Shown here in pieces: positions 44,690 through 52,476 of a stretch of 64,000 nt of DNA. The notes under the pieces were generated by a model, which was not told where the DNA came from, searched no databases, and worked only from the letters and a program-made list of their open reading frames with translations. Numbering within the stretch: the stretch's first letter is position 1; each line of letters begins with the position of its first letter. Position numbers and translations under genes: made by a program. Origin of the DNA: Nocardioides marinisabuli (GTDB lineage: Bacteria; Actinomycetota; Actinomycetes; Propionibacteriales; Nocardioidaceae); NCBI RefSeq assembly GCF_013466785.1, contig NZ_CP059163.1:3720001-3784000 (forward strand), given 5' to 3'.

Positions 44690-47015
44690 CAAGAGCTCGT
44701 GGTGGCGTTTCCTCGTCGCCGTCCTGGTCCTGATCGGTGCCGCCCTGCTGACCCTGGGCTCGACGCCCAAGCTCGGCCTGGACCTCTCCGGAGGCACCCA
44801 GATCACCCTGGAGGCCAGCTCGACCGACACGGTCGAGGCCAACGCCGAGAACACCGACCGGGCCGTGGAGGTGCTGCGCGGGCGCGTCGACGCCCTCGGC
44901 GTCACCGAGCCGACCCTCGTGCGCTCGGGCGAGAACCGCATCCTCATCGAGCTCCCCGGCGTCGAGGACCCGCGCGAGGCCGCCGAGGTCGTCGGCCGGA
45001 CCGCGCGCCTGACCTTCCACCCGGTGCTCGGCACCGACCCCAGCATCGTCGGCGACACCGGTGACGAGCCCGAGGAGGGCTCGCAGCAGCCCGACACCGA
45101 CAAGCAGGGCCGCTTCGCCACCACCGACGAGGACGGCGGGCCCCTCGTGCTCGGCCCGGCCCAGCTCGAGGGCGACGACGTCTCGAGCGCCACCGCCGGC
45201 ATCCAGGAGCAGGGTGTGCAGTGGGTGGTCGACGTCGAGTTCGCCAGCAAGGGCCAGGACGCCTGGGCCTCGCTGACCGGCGACGCCGCCTGCTTCCAGC
45301 AGGGCGACCCCCAGCGCCGCATCGCGATCGTCCTCGACAGCGAGGTCATCAGCTCCCCGCAGGTCCAGGACTCCACCTGCGACGTGGGCCAGCTCGGCGG
45401 GCGCACCCAGATCAGCGGCAGCTTCACCGAGGCCTCGGCCCAGAACCTCGCCCTGCTCATCGAGGGTGGCGCCCTGCCGCTGCCGGTCGAGATCATCTCC
45501 CAGCAGGTCGTCGGCCCCACGCTGGGCGACGAGGCCATCGACGCCTCGTTCAAGGCCGGCCTGATCGGCCTGCTGCTGACCGGCCTCTTCATCACCTTCG
45601 CCTACCGGCTCTCCGGCTTCCTCGCAGTGGTCGCGCTGGGCTGCTACGCCCTCATCTCGTACGCCATCCTGGTCGCGCTCGGCGCCACCCTCACCCTGCC
45701 CGGCCTCGCCGGCTTCGTGCTCGCCATCGGCATGGCGATCGACGCCAACGTGCTGGTCTTCGAGCGCGCCAAGGAGGAGAGCTCCGAGCAGGGGGCACCG
45801 CCGGCGCGCGCGATCTCGACGGGCTTCTCGAAGGCCTGGTCGGCCATCCTCGACTCCAACGTCACCACCCTGCTCGCCGGTGGCCTGCTGTTCTTCCTGG
45901 CCACCGGCCCGGTCCGCGGCTTCGGCGTGACCCTCACGATCGGTGTCATCGCCTCGATGTTCTCGGCGATGGTCATCAGCCGGGTCCTGGTCGAGTTCGC
46001 CGCCTCCCGCAAGGTCGTGCGCCGCCGCCCGGCGCTGACCGGGTTCGCGAAGACCGGCAAGGTCCACGACGTCCTGCTCGAGAAGAACCCCGACATCATG
46101 GGGCGCTCGCGGATCTGGCTGGCCGTCTCCGCCGCCGTGGTCGTCGCGGCGCTGGCCGGGATCGGGCTCAACGGCCTCAACCTCGGCGTCGAGTTCACCG
46201 GCGGGCGGGTGCTCGACTTCACCACCACGACCGCCGCGACCGCCGGCGACGTCGAGACGGTGCGCTCCGACCTCGGCGACGAGGGCTTCGACGACGCCGT
46301 CGTGCAGACCTCCGGCGACGGCGACCTGGTGGTCAAGGTCGGCGACGTCGACAACGACCAGGCCCAGCTGATCCGCGACACCGTCACCGCCGCCGTCCCG
46401 GGCTCCGACCTCGAGTCCGACTCGCTGATCGGGCCGTCCCTCGGCGACGAGCTGCGCAACAAGGCCCTGATCGCCCTCGGCATCGCCCTGGCCGCCCAGA
46501 TGCTCTACCTCGCGCTGCGCTTCCGCTGGGTCTTCGGCGCCTCGGCCGCCATCGCCATGCTCCACGACGTCTCGATCGTCATCGGTGTCTTCGCCTGGCT
46601 CGGCCGGCCCGTCGACGGGGTCTTCCTCGCCGCGATCCTCACCGTCATCGGCCTGAGCGTCAACGACACCGTCGTCGTCTTCGACCGGGTGCGCGAGAAG
46701 TGGCGCGGCACCCGTGAGGGCGGCGAGACCTTCTCCGACTCGTGCAACGAGGCGGTGCTGGCCACCGTCCCCCGCACGATCAACACCGGTCTCGGCACGA
46801 TGTTCATCCTGGGCGCCCTGTTCGTGCTCGGCGGCGACTCGCTGACCGACTTCGCGCTCGCACTGCTCATCGGCCTGGTCGTCGGCACCTACTCCTCGGT
46901 CTTCACCGCCACCCCGCTGGCGGTGCTGATGCACCGGGTCTGGCCGGTTGAGCCACGCGAGCCCCGGGCCAAGCGCGTCGAGCGCACGCCCGACGACAGC
47001 GGCGCGGTCGTCTGA
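44676..47015 (+). CDS. secDF: Fused protein translocase subunit SecDF
   Basis: 779 residues. Accessory part of the Sec translocon that uses the proton motive force to complete export. The SecD half (about 1-450): helix at VAVLVLIGAALL, D1-like LGLDLSGGTQITLEA, large periplasmic P1 domain, then five helices with LAIGMAIDANVLVFERAKEE. The SecF half (about 490-760): GLNLGVEFTGGRVLDF and VIGLSVNDTVVVFDRVREKW, with the conserved Asp and Arg of the proton path. The linear fusion resembles Bacillus/Thermus SecDF. Start ATG 44676 or 44685, both inside a palindrome. Confidence 0.93.
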   Translation: MCVMRKSSWWRFLVAVLVLIGAALLTLGSTPKLGLDLSGGTQITLEASSTDTVEANAENTDRAVEVLRGRVDALGVTEPTLVRSGENRILIELPGVEDPREAAEVVGRTARLTFHPVLGTDPSIVGDTGDEPEEGSQQPDTDKQGRFATTDEDGGPLVLGPAQLEGDDVSSATAGIQEQGVQWVVDVEFASKGQDAWASLTGDAACFQQGDPQRRIAIVLDSEVISSPQVQDSTCDVGQLGGRTQISGSFTEASAQNLALLIEGGALPLPVEIISQQVVGPTLGDEAIDASFKAGLIGLLLTGLFITFAYRLSGFLAVVALGCYALISYAILVALGATLTLPGLAGFVLAIGMAIDANVLVFERAKEESSEQGAPPARAISTGFSKAWSAILDSNVTTLLAGGLLFFLATGPVRGFGVTLTIGVIASMFSAMVISRVLVEFAASRKVVRRRPALTGFAKTGKVHDVLLEKNPDIMGRSRIWLAVSAAVVVAALAGIGLNGLNLGVEFTGGRVLDFTTTTAATAGDVETVRSDLGDEGFDDAVVQTSGDGDLVVKVGDVDNDQAQLIRDTVTAAVPGSDLESDSLIGPSLGDELRNKALIALGIALAAQMLYLALRFRWVFGASAAIAMLHDVSIVIGVFAWLGRPVDGVFLAAILTVIGLSVNDTVVVFDRVREKWRGTREGGETFSDSCNEAVLATVPRTINTGLGTMFILGALFVLGGDSLTDFALALLIGLVVGTYSSVFTATPLAVLMHRVWPVEPREPRAKRVERTPDDSGAVV

Positions 47016-47034
47016 GCCCCGCTGCGGGGCCTCA
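47013..47034. terminator. Hairpin between convergent secDF and membrane protein genes
   Basis: GCCCCG-CTG-CGGGGC (47016-47030) follows the secDF stop; no T-run. Probably terminates one or both convergent genes. Confidence 0.45.
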
Positions 47035-49476
47035 GCGCAGCCGCGCCAGGTAGCCGCCGGCGACCCTCAGGTCGCGCACCCGGCGCTCCCAGGTGATCCC
47101 GACCACGAGCAGCAGGGCGCCCGCCGCCGCGAGCAGCACCCACTGCGGCGTGGCGGCGGCGTACGGCGCCAGCTCGCGCAGCACCACCAGCGCGCCGGCG
47201 ACCCCGCCGACGAGCAGCGGCGCCTGCCAGCCCAGCCGGGTCCCGCCCAGCACCAGGACCAAGCAGCCCGTGCCCAGCAGCAGCGCCCGCCACGACACCG
47301 GGTCCTGGGCCAGCACCCACAGCAGGCTGGGCACGACGGCCAGCAGCAGCCCCGGCAGCAGGGTCTCCACCGATCCGCGCCCGGGCGTGCGACGCAGCGC
47401 CAGCAGCCCCACCACGAGCAGCGCCAGGGCGCTGGGGGCGGTGTAGGGCTCGGGCGCCTCGACCCCGATGTCGGCCAGCTGCACCCAGGTCGCAGCGGCG
47501 AGCAGCAGCCCGCCCGCCCAGGCGACCCGGCGGCGACGGGCGTCGGTGAGGGCCCGAGCCACGAGCAGGGCACCGACCAGGGTCAGGTGCAGCGACAGCG
47601 ACACCGACAGGTCGTCGGCGGCGAGCACGCCGGCGACGGCCGGCCACGGCGCGACCAGCACCGTGGCGACGTCGACGTCGGCACGACGTACCAGCAGGGC
47701 CAGCCCGCCCACGACCACCAGGGTCGCCGCACCGCGCTGGGCGACGTCGAGGCCGACCACGCTCCCGAGCGCCCAGAGGGCCGCCACGAGCGCCACGGGC
47801 AGCGCGGCCCACACCTCCGTGGCGGCGGCTCCCCCGGCGCGCACGACCCGGGAGCCGAGGGCGAGGGTGAGCAGACCGGCGGTCACGGCCGCCAGCGCCG
47901 CGCTCGGCAGGGCCAGCAGCGCCGTCAGCGCAGCGACCGCGAGGCCGACCCCGGCCGCCGACCGGGGCGCGAGCGCCACCGTCGCCCCCGACACGAGCGC
48001 CACCGGCACCACCAGCGCCGCCAGCGGCGCGTCGAGCAGCGCGGCGCTGGCCAGGACCGAGACGACCACCGCCAGGCCGGTCACGGTGACGCCCGCGCGC
48101 CGCCACGGCTCCCGCGGCGCGACCAGCGCCAGCACGACCAGGGCCAGGAGCGCGAGCGCGAGCACCGCCGGGACGAGCAGCAACGGGTCCCACGCCGTGC
48201 CGAGACCGTGCAGGCGCACGCCCACGGAGGCCGAGTAGGGGTCCCCCACGCTCAGCAGCGCGTCGAGGGCGGCCGTGTGCATCGAGAGGACCGGGCCGAG
48301 CACCGGCGCTGCGAAGGCCAGGGCGGCCCCGACCGGCACCACGCGGGCCCGGACCGGCAGGCGCGGCGGCCCCAGCACCAGCGCGAGCGCCACCAGGCTC
48401 CAGGCGGCCACGACCGCGCCGGTGGCGACCAGGACGGCGTCAGCGCCCTCGTCGAGGGCCGGCATCACGACGACCAGGCTGACCAGGGCCAGCGCCACGA
48501 CGGCCGGCACGACCGCGGCCCGGTGCCGGCGTACGTCGCCGGCGAGCAGCGGCAGCAGTGCGAGGACGGCGACCAGCAGCCACGTCGCGCCTCCCTCGGC
48601 CCACAGCCCGCGCAGGCTCAGGTCGTCGGTGGTGTCGACGACCGAGACCGCCAGGAGCACCCACCAGGCCAGCACTCCCCCGACCGCGGCCGCCGCCCGC
48701 AGGACCGTCAGGCGCAGCCGGGCCCCGAGCAGCACCAGCACGCCGGACCCGAGCACGCCGCCGACCCAGGCGCCGGCGCCTCCCCCGGCTCCGTCGTCGA
48801 CCAGGGCGGCCATGGCTCCCGCGACCACCAGCAGCGCCGGGGCCGGGACCAGCTGGGGCACGACGGGGCGGGCCCGGGCCAGCAGCAGGTGCAGCGCCGA
48901 GAGCGCCAGCCCGGCCGCCGCGAGCGCCGACCCGAGCACGACGCCCGACCCGGCGCTGCCCGGCTCGGGCACCCAACCCGACTCGGCGGCCCCGAGCACG
49001 TCGAGGACCACCAGCCCGAGCGCGACCGCGGCGACGGCCTCGGCGGCCGTCGCCAGGTCGTGGCGCCGGAGCAGCAGCGAGCCACCGCCCGCCGAGAGCG
49101 TCAGCACGAGCAGCACGGCGGTGCGGCCGGCGACCCCGAGCGACGACCAGGCCACCGCGAGGAAGACCACGGCGGCGACCAGCAGGCAGGCGGCGCCGAG
49201 CGCGAGCAGCAGCTGGGGCACGGTGGCCTGGCTGAGCCCGCGGCGGCGCGACGCGGGGGCGGGCTCGGGCGCAGGCCCGGGGCCGGCGGCCGGGGCGCCG
49301 GGCACCGCCGACGCGCGCAGCCGCCCGAGCAGCTCGTCGGCGCGCCGCAGCGTCGCCAGCAGCTCGTCGGCGAGCGGGTCGCGCAGCGGCAGGCCGCAGC
49401 GGGGGCACGAGACCGGGTCCTGCGGCAGCACCGCCCCGCAGTCGGGGCACAGGTCGGGGCGGGCGTAGGAGGACAT
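47032..49476 (-). CDS. Zinc-ribbon multi-pass membrane protein (SCO7613 C-terminal-domain family)
   Basis: 814 residues. N-terminal zinc ribbon CPDCGAVLPQDPVSCPRCG, a helical/Pro-rich linker (residues 35-80), then about 20 or more hydrophobic helices rich in Leu/Val/Ala (QLLLALGAACLLVAAVVFLAVAW; LLVVGGLALLVRRADVDVATVL). It resembles an actinobacterial family named after Streptomyces SCO7613; function unknown. It has no transporter motifs. Convergent with secDF; divergent from serB with 107 bp between starts. Confidence 0.85.
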   Translation of the reverse strand: MSSYARPDLCPDCGAVLPQDPVSCPRCGLPLRDPLADELLATLRRADELLGRLRASAVPGAPAAGPGPAPEPAPASRRRGLSQATVPQLLLALGAACLLVAAVVFLAVAWSSLGVAGRTAVLLVLTLSAGGGSLLLRRHDLATAAEAVAAVALGLVVLDVLGAAESGWVPEPGSAGSGVVLGSALAAAGLALSALHLLLARARPVVPQLVPAPALLVVAGAMAALVDDGAGGGAGAWVGGVLGSGVLVLLGARLRLTVLRAAAAVGGVLAWWVLLAVSVVDTTDDLSLRGLWAEGGATWLLVAVLALLPLLAGDVRRHRAAVVPAVVALALVSLVVVMPALDEGADAVLVATGAVVAAWSLVALALVLGPPRLPVRARVVPVGAALAFAAPVLGPVLSMHTAALDALLSVGDPYSASVGVRLHGLGTAWDPLLLVPAVLALALLALVVLALVAPREPWRRAGVTVTGLAVVVSVLASAALLDAPLAALVVPVALVSGATVALAPRSAAGVGLAVAALTALLALPSAALAAVTAGLLTLALGSRVVRAGGAAATEVWAALPVALVAALWALGSVVGLDVAQRGAATLVVVGGLALLVRRADVDVATVLVAPWPAVAGVLAADDLSVSLSLHLTLVGALLVARALTDARRRRVAWAGGLLLAAATWVQLADIGVEAPEPYTAPSALALLVVGLLALRRTPGRGSVETLLPGLLLAVVPSLLWVLAQDPVSWRALLLGTGCLVLVLGGTRLGWQAPLLVGGVAGALVVLRELAPYAAATPQWVLLAAAGALLLVVGITWERRVRDLRVAGGYLARLR

Positions 49477-49568
49477 GCATCCAGCACACCGCCCCGGGGC
49501 GGGCCGCCACCAGGGTCGAAGGACTCAGCTGCCTGGGTACGGGTGCTCAACCCCGGGCCGGGCGGCGC

Positions 49569-49574
49569 TAGCCT
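49569..49574 (+). promoter_or_regulatory. -10 box, leaderless promoter of serB
   Basis: TAGCCT 9 nt before the ATG at 49584; the longest spacing among the leaderless starts. Confidence 0.45.
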
Positions 49575-49583
49575 CGTCCTGCG

Positions 49584-50819
49584 ATGAACCAGCCATCCCC
49601 GCCGCCCGAGGGCGCACGCCCCGAGACGCTCCTGATCACCCTGACCGGCCGCGACCGCCCCGGCGTCACCTCCGCGGTGTTCGCGACCCTGGCCCGCGCC
49701 GGGGTCGAGGTGGTCGACCTCGAGCAGATCCGGCTGCGCCGCCGGCTCATCCTCGGTGTCCTGGTGACGGTCCCCGAGGACGCGGCGGGCCTGCAGCGCG
49801 CGGTCGAGGAGACCGCCGCCGAGCTCGACATGAGCGTCGAGGTCGAGGCCGGCACCGGCGACACCCGGCCCCCCGCCCGCGGCGGCTCCCACGTGACCGT
49901 GCTCGGCACGCCGCTCAGCGCCTCGGCCATGGCGGCCGTGGCCGGGCGGATCGCGGAGGCCGGCGCCAACATCGACCGCATCGAGCGGATGGCCCGCTAC
50001 CCCGTCACCGCCTTCGACCTGCACGTCTCGGGGGCCGAGCCCGAGCGGCTGCGCGAGCTGCTGGCCCTCGAGGCCGCCAGCCAGGGCATCGACGTGGCCG
50101 TGCAGCCCGCCAACCTGCTGCGCCGCGGGATGCGCCTGATCGTGATGGACGTCGACTCCACCCTCATCCAGGGCGAGGTCATCGAGATGATCGCCGCGCA
50201 CGCCGGCTGCGAGGCCGAGGTCGCCGAGGTCACCGAGCGCGCCATGCGCGGCGAGCTGGACTTCGAGGAGTCCCTGCGCTCACGGGTCGCCCTGCTCGAG
50301 GGGGTGCCCGCCAGCGCCCTGCACGAGGTGTACGACGCCATCCAGCTGGCCCCCGGCGCCCGCACGATGGTGCGGACCCTGCGCCGGTTGGGCTACCGCT
50401 TCGCCATCGTCTCGGGCGGCTTCACCCAGATCACCGACCGGCTCGCCACCGACCTGGGCATCCACTTCGCCCGGGCCAACGAGCTCGAGATCGTCGACGG
50501 GCGCCTGACCGGTCGCATCGTCGGCGAGGTCGTCGACCGCGCCGGCAAGGCCAGGGCGCTGCGCGAGTTCGCCGCCGAGATCGGCGTCGACGTGGCCTCG
50601 ACCATCGCCATCGGCGACGGCGCCAACGACCTCGACATGCTGGCCGCCGCCGGTCTCGGCATCGCCTACAACGCCAAGCCGATGGTGCGCGACGCCGCCG
50701 ACACCTCGGTCAACGTGCCCTACCTCGACGCGATCATCTACCTGATGGGCATCAGCCGCGAGGAGGTGGAGGCCGCCGACCGTGCGGTCGGCATCACCAC
50801 CCCGGCACCGCCGGTCTGA
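49584..50819 (+). CDS. serB: Phosphoserine phosphatase with tandem ACT domains
   Basis: Last step of serine synthesis. 411 residues. Residues about 15-90 and 100-172 are two ACT domains (LLITLTGRDRPGVTSAVFATL; VTVLGTPLSASAMAAVAGRIAE) that probably bind serine, and the HAD phosphatase follows: MDVDSTLIQGE (catalytic Asp189 and Asp191), GRIVGEVVDRAGKARALREF, and IGDGANDLDML. Reaction: phosphoserine to serine. Feedback inhibition by serine is inferred from the ACT domains. Confidence 0.95.
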   Translation: MNQPSPPPEGARPETLLITLTGRDRPGVTSAVFATLARAGVEVVDLEQIRLRRRLILGVLVTVPEDAAGLQRAVEETAAELDMSVEVEAGTGDTRPPARGGSHVTVLGTPLSASAMAAVAGRIAEAGANIDRIERMARYPVTAFDLHVSGAEPERLRELLALEAASQGIDVAVQPANLLRRGMRLIVMDVDSTLIQGEVIEMIAAHAGCEAEVAEVTERAMRGELDFEESLRSRVALLEGVPASALHEVYDAIQLAPGARTMVRTLRRLGYRFAIVSGGFTQITDRLATDLGIHFARANELEIVDGRLTGRIVGEVVDRAGKARALREFAAEIGVDVASTIAIGDGANDLDMLAAAGLGIAYNAKPMVRDAADTSVNVPYLDAIIYLMGISREEVEAADRAVGITTPAPPV

Positions 50820-50836
50820 GCCGGGCGGCCCGTGGC

Positions 50837-51358
50837 TCAGCCGCGGGCGACGTGGTGGGCCAGCACGGTCGCCGACTCCGGGGCGAGGTCGGCCCAGCTG
50901 GTGCCCACCGCGAAGACCGTGAGCGCCGAGGTCGGGTAGCCGCCCAGCAGCGCGGTGACGGCCCCGGGGTCGCCGTCGCCGTCGTCGAGCAGGTGCGCCA
51001 GGGACCCGATGGTCGGGTTGTGCCCCACCACGACCAGCGTGCCGACCTCGGCGGGCACCAGCCGCACCAGGTCCAGCGCCGCGTCGGTGCCGGCCTCGTA
51101 GAGACCGCGGTCGAGGTCGGGCGCCAGCGACCAGCCGGCCCCCGCGCACAGGTGCTCCCAGGTCTGCGCGGTGCGCACCGCCGAGGACACCAGCGCGTGG
51201 TCGGGCTCGACGCCCTGCTCGGCCAGCCACCGGCCGCCCGCCTCGGCGTCGCGTCGCCCGCGGGGGCTCAGCTCGCGGGCGGCGTCGGTCGCGGCCGCGT
51301 CCACGGCCTGGGCGTGCCGGGCCAGGACCAGGCGTCGGGGGGCGTTCTCGCTGCTCAC
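50837..51358 (-). CDS. SixA-type histidine phosphatase
   Basis: 173 residues. RRLVLARHAQAVD contains the catalytic RHA motif, SSAVRTAQTWEHL and VVVGHNPTIG the second Arg and His. The short size and HAQA motif resemble SixA, a phospho-His phosphatase, but the substrate is unknown. Start GTG 51358 (MSSENAP). It lies 92 bp from the divergent cyanophycinase start. Confidence 0.85.
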   Translation of the reverse strand: MSSENAPRRLVLARHAQAVDAAATDAARELSPRGRRDAEAGGRWLAEQGVEPDHALVSSAVRTAQTWEHLCAGAGWSLAPDLDRGLYEAGTDAALDLVRLVPAEVGTLVVVGHNPTIGSLAHLLDDGDGDPGAVTALLGGYPTSALTVFAVGTSWADLAPESATVLAHHVARG

Positions 51359-51438
51359 CCATCCACCCTGCCAGCCCCCTGCTCACCGATCCAGCACCGC
51401 CGTGCCGCGGCACCTGCGGGGTGAGGAGCGTCATGCCC

Positions 51439-51444
51439 TAGCGT
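51439..51444 (+). promoter_or_regulatory. -10 box, leaderless promoter of the cyanophycin operon
   Basis: TAGCGT 6 nt before the ATG of the cyanophycinase gene (51451). It should drive cyanophycinase and cphA together. Confidence 0.55.
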
Positions 51445-51450
51445 GTCGCC

Positions 51451-52476
51451 ATGCCCAGAGGTCCCCTGATGATCATCGGCGGCGCGGAGGACAAGCTGCG
51501 CCGCCGCACCGTCCTGCAGGACTTCGTCACCGCCAGCGGTGATCGCGAGGCCCGCATCGTCGTCATCCCCACCGCCTCCTCGATCGGCGAGGAGATCATG
51601 GCGGTCTACGACGCCCTGTTCCGCAAGCTGGGCGCACCCCAGGTCGCCTGCGTCGACCCCGCCTCCCGCGAGGAGGCCCACGACGAGGCGCTGGTCGCCC
51701 TGCTCGACGACGCCACCGGCGTCTTCATGACCGGCGGCAACCAGCTCAAGCTCTCGGGCCTGCTCAACGGCACGCCGGTCGGCGACGCGATCGTGCGGGC
51801 CCACCACCGCGGAGCGGTCGTGGCCGGCACCTCGGCCGGCGCCAGCATCCAGTCCAGCCACATGGTGGCCTTCGGCTCCGGCGGGGCGACGCCCAAGCAG
51901 CGGATGACCCAGGTGGCCGCCGGCCTGGGCCTGGTGTCGTCGTCGGTGATCGACCAGCACTTCGAGCAGCGCAACCGCTACGGGCGGCTGCTGATGATCG
52001 TGGCCCAGAGCCCCCAGCTGCTGGGCATCGGCGTCGACGAGGACACCGCCGCCACCGTCACCCACGAGGTGGACGAGGAGACCGGCGAGGAGCGCGAGCT
52101 GCTGCGGGTCTCCGGTCGCGGCGCCGTGACCGTCATGGACGGCTCCCGGATGATCACCAACGCCTTCGAGGCCAAGCGCTCGGCACCGCTGCTGGCCAGC
52201 GGCGTCGTGCTGCACGTGCTGCCGGCCGGGGCGACGTACGACCTGACGGCGCGCGAGCTGCTGCCCGGCGAGACCGAGGTGGCCCCCGAGGACGCCGCCG
52301 AGCTCGAGGAGTTCGGCAAGGACCTGCGCCGGATGGCGCGCGACATCGCCGCCTCCGACGCCTCGCCCACCGTCCTCAAGCGCCGCATGGCGCGCCTGCG
52401 CAAGCTCCGCTCGGCGGAGCAGTCGCCCCTCGACGAGCAGCCCGTGACCACCCCCGAGAACGGAGCGAACCGATGA
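51451..52476 (+). CDS. cphB: Cyanophycinase
   Basis: Serine-type exopeptidase that releases beta-Asp-Arg dipeptides from cyanophycin. 341 residues; GGAEDKLRRRTVLQDFV, VIPTASSIGEEIM and VVAGTSAGASIQSSHM (nucleophile Ser128 in GTSAGAS) identify it. Residues after about 285 form a charged helical tail (KDLRRMARDIAAS ... KRRMARLRKL) beyond the usual fold. Its stop overlaps the cphA start by 4 nt (ATGA), so breakdown and synthesis genes are coupled. Confidence 0.95.
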   Translation: MPRGPLMIIGGAEDKLRRRTVLQDFVTASGDREARIVVIPTASSIGEEIMAVYDALFRKLGAPQVACVDPASREEAHDEALVALLDDATGVFMTGGNQLKLSGLLNGTPVGDAIVRAHHRGAVVAGTSAGASIQSSHMVAFGSGGATPKQRMTQVAAGLGLVSSSVIDQHFEQRNRYGRLLMIVAQSPQLLGIGVDEDTAATVTHEVDEETGEERELLRVSGRGAVTVMDGSRMITNAFEAKRSAPLLASGVVLHVLPAGATYDLTARELLPGETEVAPEDAAELEEFGKDLRRMARDIAASDASPTVLKRRMARLRKLRSAEQSPLDEQPVTTPENGANR